Counted from the first letter of the stretch, positions 23,632 to 36,514 are shown. The stretch: DNA of 64,000 nt from Halichoerus grypus (GCF_964656455.1 NC_135713.1:188722187-188786186); one strand, 5' to 3'. Notes: a model not told the origin generated them from the letters alone. A program made the numbers and translations.

Positions 23632-25652
23632 AAGAAGAAAAGATTGGGTCTGAGTGGAGAAGACCGTAGGCCGTAGATAAATGCCTTAAATAGGCCAGCC
23701 ATTTATCTCAGATCTTCCTGTGTTCGGGACAATTTCTACCCACCGCATCGGCATCTCTATGCCTAATGGCTGTTTTCATGCCACAGCGGAATGTCACGCT
23801 GCCTGGTGCGTGACACGCTGACAGAAACGCTCAACCGATGCTTCTGGAGAGTTGGTTTATAAAGACTCCAGATCCCTTGTTGCTGAATTAGGAGAAGCCC
23901 AATGAGTGTGTTACATCATTTCTGATATCTCTCTCAGGTTTAAGCTTCACTTGCAAGCTGGCACGCTGGACTCGTAGTGCCTCTTCCCTGTGTCACTTTC
24001 CCACACTCCAACCAGTGGGATCGGCCCTCGCCAAAGAAACAACATGCCTGGATGCTGTTCTTCAGAGTAGCTTCTGGGAGATACCAAACTCCGACATGAC
24101 TTTACCCATGTCAGCCTTGATTTCCCCATCCCTGCAATGGGAACCCTGATGCCTGTGTTGAAAATTACTTCAAGAATTAAAGAAAATGTACATGAAGCAT
24201 TTGGCCAATACTTAGCAAGTAGGAAGCAACCCAGGTCGTGTCTGGGTTGCCACCTCATCAGGCAAACCCCCAGGTCCTAAGGACCAGCAGGAGGCGTGTT
24301 TGGTCTTGGCAGTCTGTCCAGAGCCTCCCGCATAGCTGGTCTTCAGCGTTGGCGTGGGTCCCGGACAGGAGCCTTCCTAGCTCATCAGAGGTCCCTCCAC
24401 TGCTCCCGGGAGGTGACTCAGGGCCTATGTGTGCTCTTCCTCTCAGAGCCAGAATCCAGCCTCACATCCCTGAGCGCCGAGGCAGCATCATGCATTACTT
24501 CAGGACCAGAAGCGCCGGCCTCTGGCTATCGTGAGTCCTGTGAATGCCCGCGCTCTTTTGTCTTTCTTCTTCCTCACTTGGCCTCCCCCTGCCCTCCGCC
24601 CATTCCCGCCTAAGCTCCGCTCCCAGAGCGGCACATTGACTTCCCTGGAACGCTTCACAGTTCCTTCCCCAAACGCTGGAGGTTGTTTGGTTCCCATAGA
24701 TGGTTCAGAGGCCATGGATGACTCCAAGTCATCCTCCACGCCCAGTGCACGGGCTGTTAGCCCTAATGTCGTCCTTCCTTACTTTTCTTGGTAGCATGTT
24801 GGTCACGACGCCACATCGCCTTGCGGGTGGGAGCTTGATGTGTTTGGCAGAAAATTGCTTGACACCTCCGTACCCTGCCAGTGGGTCCTGAGGACCACGA
24901 GGCCCAACCAGAAGGGGACTTCCATGACCCAACGGGCCGTGCGTGAGCAGCTGCAGGCCTCAGTCATGAGGCCACTGCAGGCTCACCTATCTGTGAAGCA
25001 GAGGAGTGCCTGAGGGGCTGGGCGGCGCCTGAGGAAACGAAAAGGTCCCTGTGTTCCTGAGAGCTCTAAAGGGCAGGGCCCGCTGCCCTCCCATGGGGCT
25101 GGGGGTCCCTGAGTGGTAGGACCCGGACATCTACCACTTGGTCCCAGATATCGCCTGCACCTACAGGAGAACAGGACTTCCGTGGTCCCACAAAGACACT
25201 CATACGAACTTCTTGCTGGTGCTCAGGCCCAGGGCGGTGCCTACTCGCCTGCAGATGGGAATGGGAGTGCCCTTCCGCAAGGGCAGGAGTTGCAGCCTGG
25301 CATCCAAGTGTGTCCCTGTCAGCTCTGTGACCAGAAGTCCCAAGATTTCCTCATCTGCAAATGGAGATATGAATTTGTGGGGAGTCTATGAGGCCCCAAA
25401 AGGATAATGTATGTGGTATGGGACCTGTACATAAATCGTTGCATCGCGAGTGCCGTACAAGGACACGAACACCATATGGGATGCAGATCAGTGCAGGGTT
25501 TATCAAGAAATTCACGTGAGATTCCCTGTGTCTAGGGAGACATTCAAGAGGATCATGACCGGAAGAAATCAGCATTTCTGTGAGTGCACTGAGAAAGAAA
25601 ACATAGTCGTGCAGACATTGATAGGTGCAAAAGTATGAATCAAGCAAGAGGA

Positions 25653-25658
25653 TTTATT
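25653..25658 (-). terminator. Polyadenylation signal of array KRTAP copy 4
   Basis: AATAAA in gene orientation, same phase of the unit. Confidence 0.8.
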
Positions 25659-26056
25659 TCTCAAAGGCAGTTAGACAGGATGAAGGCCTTGACTGTGGAG
25701 TCAAAGCAGAGATCTTGACTCCTCTTGACTCCGTATCTGGAGGCCTGAAGCTGGCAGGGCTCACAAGACCTAAGGAAGAAGAGAATCAGGAGAAGTGGTC
25801 CCCACTTCGTCAAGCTGATTCAGAAGCTTTTGAACAGGCAGATGAGTAACAGAAATGTTGGCGATTGCATGCTGGCTTTCAGTAACAGTTGGCAGTGTCT
25901 TTGTTTCCCAAATGGCAAACCAGTGCTGTGTGCAGATGGTGGTTCTTGGTGAGGCAGTCAGCAGTAGGAAGGCTGGCAGCGTCTGGACATCGAGCAGGGG
26001 TGGCAGCAGGTGGTCCTCCGGCAGGTGGTGCGGCAGCAGTTTGGCTGGCAACCAGG

Positions 26057-26611
26057 CTAGCAGCAGCTGGATCCACAGCCCTGGGCTAGGCATCCAGGCA
26101 GGCAGCAGCAGGTGGGGAGGTAGCAGGTTCTCCTGCAGTACACGCGGGTAGAGCAGGCTGGCTGACAGCAGCTGGACCCACAGCAAGGTTGTCCACAGCC
26201 ACTGGACCCACAGCAGCTGGGTTGACAGCAGCTGGATTGACAGCAGCTAGGCCGGCAGCAGGTGGTCCTGCAGCAGGTGGTCCGACAGCAAGTTGGGCGG
26301 CAGCAGCAAGGCTGGCAGCAGCTGGACCCGCAGCAGCTGGACCCGCTGCCGCCTTGTCCACAGCCGCCGCCGCACCCGCAGCAGCTGGGCCGACAGCAGG
26401 TGGTCCTGCAGCAGGTGGTCTGACAGCAAGTTGGGGGGCAGCAGCAAGGCTGGCAGCAGCTGGACCCGCAGCAGCTGGACCCGCTGCCGCCTTGTCCACA
26501 GCCGCTGGCGCCACACCCATAGCAGCTGGGCTGGCAGCAAGTGGTCCTGCAGCAGGTGGTCCTGCAGCACGTAGGCTGGCAGCAAGGGGAGCAGCAGCAC
26601 GAGTCGGTCAT
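26057..26611 (-). CDS. Keratin-associated protein, KRTAP9-like, 184 residues (array copy 4)
   Basis: Differs from array copies 1-3 by one residue in the first module: Ala at about position 36 ([10 protein letters not shown]) instead of Gly. There is also at least one silent change nearby. Domain order, cysteine pattern and TAG stop (26059-26057) are the same. It is the outermost young copy: about 235 bp upstream of its ATG, near 26.846 kb, similarity to the other units falls sharply. Its promoter proper is still of the array type. Confidence 0.93.
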   Translation of the reverse strand: MTDSCCCSPCCQPTCCRTTCCRTTCCQPSCYGCGASGCGQGGSGSSCCGSSCCQPCCCPPTCCQTTCCRTTCCRPSCCGCGGGCGQGGSGSSCCGSSCCQPCCCRPTCCRTTCCRTTCCRPSCCQSSCCQPSCCGSSGCGQPCCGSSCCQPACSTRVYCRRTCYLPTCCCLPGCLAQGCGSSCC

Positions 26612-26687
26612 GGTGTCACGGGTGGAGGGGGAGCTTCTGTTCAGAGGTGAGTTTCTCAGATTCTGTTGTGTCCTCTTGTTGTGGGGC

Positions 26688-26747
26688 TTTTATGCACTGG
26701 ATCCCCAAATTTGGACCAATGGGCATGACTTTCTTGTTGTTGTTTAC
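26688..26747 (-). promoter_or_regulatory. Core promoter of array KRTAP copy 4
   Basis: CATAAAA (26694-26688), inverted CCAAT and GTAAACA. This is the last fully array-like segment before the homology edge at about 26.846 kb. Confidence 0.65.
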
Positions 26748-26846
26748 ATTGCTTGCCTAAGAGTTTGGGAATTGAAGAAGAGGAAGTTTTTTTTCCCAAT
26801 GTTATGAATCTTTCGAAAATAAGTGCTTAACGTGTTTCTTAATTGA

Positions 26847-27420
26847 AAATAACTCATGGAAATATTTTCAAGGAAAGAAGGTCATATCATTAGCATCTTT
26901 CCTTTTTCCACAATAATCTCATCATGTGATGTTGTTCCCCCTGGCCTGTATTGTGTTTGGCGGGTCAGAGCAGTGTTTCCTCTCTGGCATTTTTTCTTAC
27001 GCTTCATGTAGATTAAGAATATTCCTGAAGTGAGGGGTATGATGCTGATATTTTCAGAGGAACACTTGAATCCATGTCTGATACCAAGTTGGTGTCCCCA
27101 GAAAGCTGATTCCAGATTCCGACAGGCATCTCTTTCTCCTAGCACCCTACCCCACCTGTTTATCCCAGTTCTGTCAAATACTCTTGGGTGGAGAATGCCT
27201 GGCATCATCTCTTTCATATGGCAGGGCAGAACCAATCAATGTGTAGGAGCAGCAACAATGCACAGGGACTGAGCAGTCATCAGTTACTGTACTTCCTGGG
27301 TGACCAGTAGTCTCAATTTACCCTGAAACAAAGGTTTTCCCTGGGTATGGGACTTTTTTGATAAAACTGGTGTAGTTTGCAAACCAGGATGAGTTGGTGA
27401 CTTCAGACCTAACCTTGTTA
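26847..27420 (-). repeat. Diverged upstream flank of the array
   Basis: Collinear with the unit but much more diverged: CATCATGTGATGTTGTTCCCCCTGGCCTG matches CATCACGTGACATAACTCCCCCTGGCCTGG, and ACCAAGTTGGTGTCCCCAGAAAGCTGATTCC matches the 14.97 kb block. It is an older paralogous flank, which marks the end of the recent amplification. Confidence 0.75.
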
Positions 27421-27479
27421 ATGAGCAGAGTGTGTGACCTTATATCATTGACAACACATTTATAGTTTAATATATTTTT

Positions 27480-28100
27480 TGTATTCTTTCTTATTTGCTT
27501 TCATTTAACATGGGAATTGGATTAGATAAGAGGATATCTGATTTTTCTTTTGGATCTAACGTGTTTAAATGATTTTAGGTATACCATTCTTTTAAAAAAT
27601 GTGCAAATTATGAATTTCCAATTTGATGGATTATCACACAATGAACACACCCATGTTAATATAACCAGGAAAAGAAATAGAAATTAAATGCACTGTCTCC
27701 AAATTATACTTCTTTAGTTGTCCCCAAAGATTCCTAATCACTCTGTTGACTTGTAACCTTATAGGTTAATTTGGCTTTTTAAAACCTTCATATAAATGAA
27801 AGAATATAGAATTGGCTCTCTTTATGCAATGATTGAGAGATTACCAGTATAAATATTTGTTTATTCATTGTCATTGCTGCTTATTTCTTTCACTGAATGA
27901 ATATGGCACAATTTATTTCTTGGCTGTCCTCTTGATAAACATGTAGGTATTTTGAAGTTTGGGACCATTAAAATAGTGCTTCTATGAATGTTGTTTTACA
28001 GGTTGTTTAGTAAACACACATGAACTTTTCTTTGGACATACATCTAGGAGTAGATTGCTCACAGAATTGCTTGGTCAAAATATTTATCTCATTTCTATCT
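27480..28100 (-). mobile_element. Probable old L1 3' fragment, antisense
   Basis: Text such as TATGAATGTTGTTTTACAGG and ACATACATCTAGGAGTAGATTGC resembles the reverse complement of the last part of L1 ORF2 (the region around IAAMSTIAK and following). Badly decayed; family unresolved. Confidence 0.4.
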
Positions 28101-28209
28101 CACATGCAGGTCAACCCTTGGATTTTTCTAGAAATTTTTCTTATTTCCCTCCCATTATGGATGGGACAAGTTGAAGACAGATACTTTCTCTAAGAGACCA
28201 CAATTCTCA

Positions 28210-28483
28210 CTAGGAGAAGGAAGGGGAAAATGAAGGGGGAGAAATTGGAGGGGGAGACGAGCCATGAGAGAATATAGACTCTGAGAAACAAACTGAGGGT
28301 TTTAGAGGGGAGGGGAGTGGGGGGATGGGTTAGCCTGGTGATGGGTATTAAGGAGGGCACATATTGCATGCAGCACTGGGTGTTATACAAAAACAATGAA
28401 TCATGGAACACTACATCAAAAACTAATGATGTACTGTATGGTGACTAACATAACATAATAAAATAAAATAAAATTTAAAAAAA
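28210..28483 (+). mobile_element. 5'-truncated L1 3' end with perfect target site duplication
   Basis: Starts within the L1 3' UTR, carries the ATGATGTACTGTATGGTGAC motif and an A-rich tail, and is flanked by AGACCACAATTCTCA at 28195-28209 and 28484-28498. Confidence 0.92.
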
Positions 28484-28686
28484 AGACCACAATTCTCATA
28501 TTTTCAACTTTTACCACAAAATACATTGAATCCATCATGCTTATTTTATTTTTAGTAGAAAGTAGTTTCTTTTCCCTTTCTTCCACCTGTGATAATCTGG
28601 TTATTTTGTCTGTTTTGTTTAATTCTGTGTCCCTGACTCAACATAAACTGTACTTCAAATTTAGAAATTATAAGCCTACATGTTTA

Positions 28687-28944
28687 TTTTTTTTAATTTA
28701 AATTCAATTAGCCAAGGTATAGTACATTATTAGTTTTTGATATAATGTTCAGTGATTCACTAGTTGAGTATATCACCCACTGCTCATCATATCACATGCC
28801 CTTTTTAGTGCCCATCACCCAGTTACCCCATCCCCCCACCCATCTTCCTTTCTGCAACCCTCAGTTTGTTTCCTGGAGTTAAGAGTCTTCTATGGTTTGT
28901 CTCCCTCTCTGATTTCTTCCCCTTCAGTTTTATGCTAAGTGAAA
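28687..28944 (-). mobile_element. L1 3' end, antisense, 5'-truncated
   Basis: Poly-T then AAATTCAATTAGCC and the reverse-complement L1 3' UTR, ending at TTTATGCTAAGTGAAATAAG. The flanking sequences AAGCCTACATGTTT and AAGGCTACATGTTT form an imperfect direct repeat. Confidence 0.88.
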
Positions 28945-28959
28945 TAAGGCTACATGTTT

Positions 28960-29750
28960 TCATTCTCCCTCCCAAAGTCTACATACTGTAGAGAAAGGAT
29001 AACAATATGTGAAAACAATAGTCATTCATATGTCATTGACCATAAAATTTCTCCTCCTAGTCTTTTTGGTGGCATTATAAGTAAGCAAGTGCTGAGGTTA
29101 ACCTCACCAGATAAGGTGTTTTCTAGCAATGTAATGTTTTGCTATGGCCTACAGAACATAAACTTAAGATTCTAGAACTGCCCTGGTAGACTACTGAGAA
29201 TGGAGTCAAAAGGCTCAGAGAAATGTACCTGGTAGAATAGATTTATTTCTTATCAGAGAGCCCGCAAACTGACCATATTCCCTGGGAGGTCCCAAAGGAC
29301 CTTCCTTCACAAAAGCAGTAAAGCATGTGCATCATTAAAAAGGATAGTGGTGGTAATCCTCTGTGGCCAGGGTTTGATGGTATAAGATAATGATAGAGAA
29401 CTGGGAAATGGGGTTTGGCAGGAGAGCAGAGTTGAGGTACATATAATTACCAAAATAGGAAGAAATGTCAACCAGTGGGCTTTGACTCACAGAGATCTGA
29501 CCAATAGACTATAGCTTCCTTAAAGGTGAAGTAATTGTGCATCCAACAAATGTAGGATACCTTATTTACCATGGCAATGCCATAAACATTGGAAAAGATT
29601 CGAGAACAGTGAATAAGAGACTGATGTCAGCCACTTAAATAGAAAATTATGGCCTCCCATTCAGTTTCCTGACCTGAGTCAGTTTTCAGACCTAGGACCT
29701 TTCAAATAAAGGAGAGGTTTAGTCTTCTTGAGAAAGATCCTGCAACAGTG

Positions 29751-29793
<43 letters not shown>

Positions 29794-30908
29794 TAGCATA
29801 TTTCCCCCCAATCCTTCCACAAAGGATTTATAATTGTATGCCAGAGTAACTACACACTAGGGAAAGGTGAAAACCCAGATATTTCTAAAGGTGTTGAATG
29901 CAGAGCTTGTCCTGACAGATACCAGGAGTCCTTCTATTAGAGTGCATACATATGGAGGCCAAGTAATAAATGGAGTTCTGGCTCATGTCCATCTCATGTG
30001 GGTGTAATTGGTATTAAGGTCTACTTTATACTCATTTCCCTGCTACTTACATGAGTAAGTAGTGAGTGGCAGAGTCCTTCCATTGTGTGTCAGTTGGGTC
30101 CTCTGGGAATCAGACACTGAAACAGTGTTAAGAATGTAAGATGTTTACTGGGGAGTAATGCCAATGAAAGGTTTAAAAAAGGGGAAAAGGAAAGGGGGAT
30201 TAGGCAGCAAAAACCTACAGACTGCAATGTAGGTATGACATCTTTCCCAAAAAAAGTGTGAAATATTAGGCAGCATTAGGCAAGGAGGATATAAGCCTGC
30301 CATGCAGGTCTGACAAATCATTGGTCAACCCAATGGAGATATTCAGAGCAAAGATGGCCATTAATAAGTTCCCATGTTGGGAAGAAAATGCTAGGCCCTA
30401 GTACTTTCATGGTGTGCAATTATGAGCCAGGGATTTACAGGAAGAACCTGGTCTTAGCTCTAAAGCTGATACAGATCCTGAAGTTGCTAATAGTTGGAAC
30501 CTATCAACTACCTGCACTCTTTGCAGTAGAAGTGCATCTCGACATGTGAAGTGAGAGCCATAATAAAAACAAAGGCCAAATAAGAGCCCCTAAAAATTGC
30601 TCTCCTCCTGACCAATATATTAACCAGAAGCAATAGCAATGAACAGCAGAGTTTAGTGAACACTCAAAGACTTAAAGAATGCAGGGATGGTAGTTCCCAG
30701 CACAACTTCATTTGATTGCCAGGTTGGCCTCTGCAAAAACCTAGTGTATCATGGTATAGAATTATGGAATATCTTAAACTTATTGATAGACTTATTAACA
30801 GCTATTTTTGCTACAACATTTCAGTACCGTCTGAGTTTAAAGGCAGTGGAAATAAGAAATACCCCAATGAGCATAACCATGAGCAGTACACATGTCATAA
30901 GTTTCTTT
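28960..30908. other. No gene recognised
   Basis: Single-copy-looking, mostly AT-rich sequence with one GT microsatellite. I see no KRTAP-like cysteine codon runs and no long conserved frame. An interspersed-repeat origin around 30.07-30.25 kb is possible but I cannot name it. Confidence 0.45.
29753..29791. repeat. (GT)n microsatellite
   Basis: About 19 uninterrupted GT units. Confidence 0.97.
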
Positions 30909-33900
30909 TGTAGAAAAAATGGCCTGTTCCATCCTAAAGCAAGAGACTACACATTCTTCTCAAGTGGACATGGAACATTCTCCAGAATAGATCACATACT
31001 GGGTCACAAAGCAAGTCTCAAATGGTACCAAAAGATTGGGATTATTCTCTGCATATTTTCAGACCACAGTGCTTTGAAACTTGAACTCAATCACAGGAGG
31101 AAATTTGGAAGGAACTCAAATACTTGGAAGTTAAAGAGCATCCTACTAAAAAATGAATGGGTCAACCAGGAAATTAAAGAACTTTTAAAAATCATGGAAG
31201 CAAATGAAAATGAAAACACAACAGTTCCAAACCTTTGGGATGCAGCAAAGGTGGTCCTAAGAGGGAAGTATATAGCAATATAGGCCTTTCTCAAGAAACA
31301 AGACAAGTCTCAAATACACAAGCTAACTGTACATCTAAAGGAGCTGGAAAAAGTAAGTAAAGCCTAAACCTAGCATGAGAAGAGAAATAATAAAGATTAG
31401 AGCAGAAATTAATGAAATAGAAAACAAAAGAACAGTAGAACAGATCAATGAAATTAGGAGCTGGTTCTTTGAAAGAATTAATAAGGTCAATAAGCCCCTA
31501 ACCAGGGGTTTATCAAAAAGAAAAAGACCCAAATAAATAAAATCACAAGTGAAAGAGATGAGATCACAACCAACACCCAGAAATACAAACAATTATAAGA
31601 ACATATTATGAGCAACTATATGCCAACAAATTAGACAATCTGGAAGAAATTGATGCATTCCTAGACACATATAAACTACCAAAACTGAAACAGGAAGAAA
31701 TAGAAAACCTGAACAGACCCATAACCAGCAAGGAAACTGAAGCAGTAACAAAAAACTCCCAACAAATTAGAGTCCAGGACCAGATGGCCTCCCAGGGGAA
31801 TTCTACCAAATATTTAGAGAAGAATTAATACCTATTCTTCTGAAGCTGTTCCAAAAAATAGCAATGGAAGGAGAACTTCCAAACTTGTTCTATGAGACCA
31901 GCATTAACTTGAACCCAAAACCAGACAAAGACCCCACCAAAAAGAATTACAGACCAATATCCCTGATGAACATGGATGCCGAAATTCTCACCAAGATACT
32001 AGCTAATAGGATCCAACAGTACATTAAAAGGATTATTCACCGTGACCAAGTGGGATTTATTCCTGGGCTTCAAGGGTGGTTCAACATATGCAAATCAATC
32101 AACGTGATACATCACATTAATAAAAGAAAGGATAAGAATCATTTGATCCTCTCAATTGAACCAGAAAAAGCATTTGACAAACACACAGCATCCTTTCTTG
32201 AATAAAATTCTCCACAGTGTAGGGATAGAGGGAACATACCTCAATATCATAAAAACCATATAGAAAAGCCCACAGTGAGTATCATTCTCAATGGGGAAAA
32301 ACCGAGAGCTTTTCCCCTAATGTCAGGAAGACAACAAGGATGTCCACTCTCACCACTGTTGTTCAAAATAGTACTAGAAGTCCTAGCTTCAGCAATCAGA
32401 CAACAAAAAGAAGTAAAAGGCATTCAAATTGGCAAAGAAAAGGTCAAACTCTCACTCTTCCCAGATGACATAATACTGTATGTGGGAAACCCAAAAGACT
32501 CCTCCCAAAACTGCTAGAACTCATATAGGAATTCAGCAACACGGCAGGATATAAAATCAATGCACAGAAATCAGCTACACTAACAATCAGAAGAAAGAGA
32601 AATTAAGAAATTGATCCCATTTACAATTGCACCAAAAACCATAAGATACCTAGGAATAAACCTAACCAAAGAGGTGAGGATCTGTACTCTGAAAACTACA
32701 GAACACTTATGAAAGAAATTGAGGAAGACACAAAGAAATGGAAAAACATTCCATGCTCATGGGTTGGGAGAACAAATATAGTTAAAATGTTTATGATACC
32801 CAGAGCAATCTACACATTCAGTGTAGTCCCTGTCAAAATACCATTGACATTTTTTACAGAGCTAGAACGAATAATCCTAAAATTTGTATGGAACCAGAAA
32901 AGACCCCAAATAGCCAAGGGATGCTGAAAAAGAAAGCCAAAGCTGGTGGCATCACAATTCCGGACTTTAAGCTCTATTACAAAGCTGTAATCATCAAGAC
33001 AGTATGGTACTGGCACAAAAACACATAGATCAATGTAACAGAATAGAGAACCCAGAAATAGACCCTCAACGCTATGGTCAACTAATCTTTGACAAAACAG
33101 GAAAGAAAAAAAAAAGCAGGAAAGAATATCCAATTGAAAAAAGATGTCTCTTCAACAAATGGTATTGGGAAAATTGGACAGCCACATGTAGAAGAATGAA
33201 ACTGGACAATTTTCTTACACCATACACAAAGATAAACTCAGAATGGATGAAAGACCTAAATGACCTAAATGTGAGACAGAAACCCATCAAAATCCTAGAG
33301 GACAGCACAGGCAGCAACCTTTCGACCTCAGCCACAGCAGCTTCTTGCTAGACCTGTCTCCAAAGGCAAGGGAAACAAAAGCAAAAATGAACGATTGAGA
33401 CTTCATCAAGATAAAAACCTTTTGCAGAGCAAAGGAAATAGTCAAAAAAAACTAAAAGGCAACCTGCAGAATGGGAGAAGATATTTCCAAATGGTAAATC
33501 AGATAAAGGGCTAGTATTCAAGATCTATAAAGAACTTACCACACTCAATGCCTCAAAAACAAATAAGCCAGTGAAGAAATTGGCAGAAGACATGAACAGA
33601 CATCTCCCCAAATAAGACATACAAGTGGCCAACAGACACATGAAAGAATGCTCAACATCACTCAGCATCAGGGAAATTCAAATCAAAACCACAATGAGAT
33701 ACCACTTCACACCAGTCAGAATGGCTAAAATTAACAAGTCAGGAAACAACAAATGTTGGCAAGGATGCAGAGAAAGGGGAACCCTCTTACACTGTTGGTG
33801 GGAATGCAAGCTGGTACAGTCACACTGGAAAACAGTATGGAGGTTCCTCAAGAAGTTAAAAATAGAGCTACCATATGACTCAGCAATTGCACTACTAGGT

Positions 33901-34480
33901 ATTTACCCTAGAGATACAAATATAGTGATCCAAAGGGGTGACTGCACCCCAATGTTTATAGCAGCAATGTCTACAATAGCCAAACTGTAGAAAGAGCCCA
34001 GATGTCCATCAACAGATGAATGGATAAATAAGATGTGGTGTGTGTGTGTGTATATATATATATTACTCAGCCATCAAAAATCATGAATTCTTATCATTTA
34101 CATCGACGTGGATAGTACTGGAGGGTATTATGCTGAGTGAAATAAGTCAGTCAGAGAAAGACAATTATCATATGGTTTCACTTATATGTGGAATATAAGA
34201 ATCAGTGCAGAGGATCCTAAGGAATGGGAGGGGAAACTGAATGTGAAGAAATCAGAGACGGAGACAAATCATGAGAGACTCTTAAATATAGAGAACAAAC
34301 TGAGGGTTTCTGAAGGGGAGGTGGGTGGGGAGATAGGATAACTGGGTGATGGGCATTAAGGAGGGCACTTGATGTGTTGAGCACTGGGTGTTATATATAA
34401 CTGATGAATAACTAAACTCTGCATCTGAAACTAATGATACTATATGTTGGCTAATTGAATTTAAATTAAAAAAAAAAGTG
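30909..34480 (+). mobile_element. 5'-truncated, inactivated L1 (ORF2 and 3' UTR)
   Basis: Starts inside the ORF2 endonuclease domain (AARDYTFFSSGHGTF-like then RIDHILGHKASL at about 30.95-31.01 kb). It then runs through reverse transcriptase pieces in shifting frames: 31864-32205, 32275-32517, 32709-32927, 33004-33351, 33625-33990. The catalytic core reads [10 protein letters not shown] (Asp-Asp at about 32464-32469). The C-terminal knuckle [18 protein letters not shown] lies near 33.76 kb. Multiple frameshifts and stops make it dead. The 3' UTR ends in an A-run near 34.48 kb. A TG/TA microsatellite sits at 34037-34062. Confidence 0.9.
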
Positions 34481-36141
34481 GCCTGAGGAAATGATGTTCT
34501 TTGGCTATTTGCAGGTGGTAAAAGGCTTGGCTGATTAGTTTGAGGCCTTGATGGAGCAGGATGGAAGATTAGAAATAAAGAGATTTGGAGAGGAACCAGA
34601 TAGGTGGATCCTGGTATATAGGTAGAAAGTGTTCCATCAATGCCCAGCAGAGAGTATCCACCATTTAGGAGGCTCTTAACAACTAGGAGTTTGGGTAACA
34701 TCCCATATCCCTCCTTGGGTGCTCTAGTACTTACTTGCACAATAGTCCACAAAGTAGCCATGATGGTAGAGATAGAGGTTTTGTGTGGACCCAACAGTAT
34801 GGGTTCCCTTTTACCACAGCTACTTCTGCTGAATGTGCTATTAGACAGCAGTGATTGATGTTGAACCCTTAATATGGTAACATCCCGCATGGAAACTAAC
34901 AAAACCACAGGAAAAGTTTTCTATATAGGACCACTTCCATATTAGAAAAGGCACCTTACTAAGTTTGATGCATGTTTTTCATATGTATTGCCTTCCCTGT
35001 CTGTATTACTCTCTAGCAGTTTACGGTTTTATTGTCATAGGATCCTGCATACCATCACCTTGGATCCAGGGACCCACTTTCTGATGAACAAAGTGAACAA
35101 TAGGCTCATGGCCATGGGATCCACTTGTTCTACCATATGTCACATGAGCCTGAAATTGCTGGCCTGATAGAACATTGTAACAGTCCCTTAGATGTTCAGC
35201 TAAGGTACCACCCTAGAGGTAACTACATGCAGGATTGATATATTGTCTTGTGGATGAGGTATGTACTTTGGCCCAATGGCCATTATATGGATCATATATA
35301 GGCAGTACTATATATATACCAAAAGGTGGTATATACATGGGTTAGAAATTGTTGGGTAGAAATAGGAGGGACTTGTCTCACCTTAATTTCAGTGACATAC
35401 TTGGGAATTTCTATTTACCAACCCCCTGGCTTTAGGCTTACTGGGTTGAAGGTTTAATTTCTATGTGAGGAGAATTTCAGCCAGGGGACATGATCTAATG
35501 TTAAAACTGTCATCTGGTCATTTTGGACTCCTCATGTCAGTAGACCAACAGGTAGAGGAAAGGGTCACTGTTTGGTGATGGATAATTATCATGGAGCGAT
35601 AGAGTACAGAGAGAAAGGTATCTGGAACTCGAGATTTCACTGAAATATCTACATGGTTCTGTTCATCCCTGTATCAGTAATCAGACACCTAGACCCATTA
35701 GGCAGGATTATCTGGGTTACTCCATTGGGATATTATCCAAAACAATGGAAGCATTGGCTAAGGTAAAGGAAATATAGGACTGGTAGCAAAAGATGGAGAT
35801 TATGACTACTAGTTACACACTAATACAGTGGCAGTAGCTGCAGCTTGTTCCATTAGACTTTCTGTTATACATCCCTTTATTTTCCTCCTTCCATTTCTCC
35901 CTCTCCATTCCTCTTCTTATTTTTTTATTTCCTTCCATCCAGCCAGCCATCCAGCCATCCATCCATCCATCCTATGATTTCTTCTTCTTTGTAGTTCTCT
36001 TCTTTTTCTCCTTCCTCCTCCTCCTTTTCCTTATTCATCTTTTTCTAGAAATTTTGGATTTTCCACCACCTTGAAGAAACAGAGGTTGGTCTAAGAGGAG
36101 CAAAGGATAGATTGTAGATGATGTATTCAATACCTCACTTC
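34481..36141. other. No gene recognised; possible old LTR-retroelement interior
   Basis: No intact frame. The stretch lies directly upstream of an MLT1-like LTR and could be a degraded MaLR interior, but I see no diagnostic motif. A CCAT-type microsatellite occupies about 35936-35972. Confidence 0.3.
35936..35972. repeat. CCAT-type microsatellite
   Basis: Runs of CCATCCAGCC and CCATCCATCC units. Confidence 0.85.
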
Positions 36142-36514
36142 CATGGACTGAATATTTGTGTCCTTTAAAATTCATGTGCTGAAGCCCTAATCCCCAATGA
36201 GATGGCATTTGGAGGTGGGATCTTTGAGAGGTATTTATATTTGGATGAGGGTATGAGGATGAGGCCCCATAATAGGAGTGATACTCTTATAATAAGAGAC
36301 AGAGACCAAAGCTCTCTCACTTTTTCTCCGCCATTTGAAGATACAGCCTTAAAGCAGCCATCAGCAAACTAGGCAGTGGGTCCAAGGAGACACTTAATCT
36401 GCCAAGCACCTTGATCTTTGATTTCCCAGCCTCCAGAACTGTGGCATATAAATTTTGCTGTGTGAGCCAGCAGTCTATGGAAGTTCATTATAGCACCCCA
36501 AACTGACTCACACA
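36142..36514 (+). mobile_element. MLT1-like MaLR LTR
   Basis: CCATGGACTGAATATTTGTGTCC start, AAATTCATGTGCTGAAGCCCTAATCCCCAATG, CTTATAATAAGAGACAGAGACC, CCAGCCTCCAGAACTGTGG and AGTCTATGG near the end follow the remembered MLT1 LTR order in sense orientation. No retroviral gene is intact nearby. Confidence 0.7.

Larger units (their letters stand above)
10590..26846 (-). repeat. Four-copy tandem array of a 3,966-bp KRTAP unit
   Basis: Equivalent points recur every 3,966 bp. KRTAP starts lie at 14489, 18455, 22421 and 26611; the last spacing is 4,190 because of a 224-bp SINE insertion with its target duplication. Near-identity begins around 10.59 kb and stops around 26.846 kb, and both edges fall at nearly the same phase of the unit, about 240-290 bp upstream of an ATG. 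The length equals four units plus the 218-bp and 224-bp SINE insertions, to within about 50 bp. Approximate units: 10590-14773, 14774-18739, 18740-22705 and 22706-26846. Each unit holds spacer, MIR, polypyrimidine tract and one gene. Spacer open frames are copies of non-coding sequence. Confidence 0.93.

Noticed and set aside
34481..36141. Possible endogenous retrovirus interior upstream of the MLT1-like LTR
   Set aside because: No protease, reverse transcriptase or envelope motif could be read. Kept only as an unassigned stretch.
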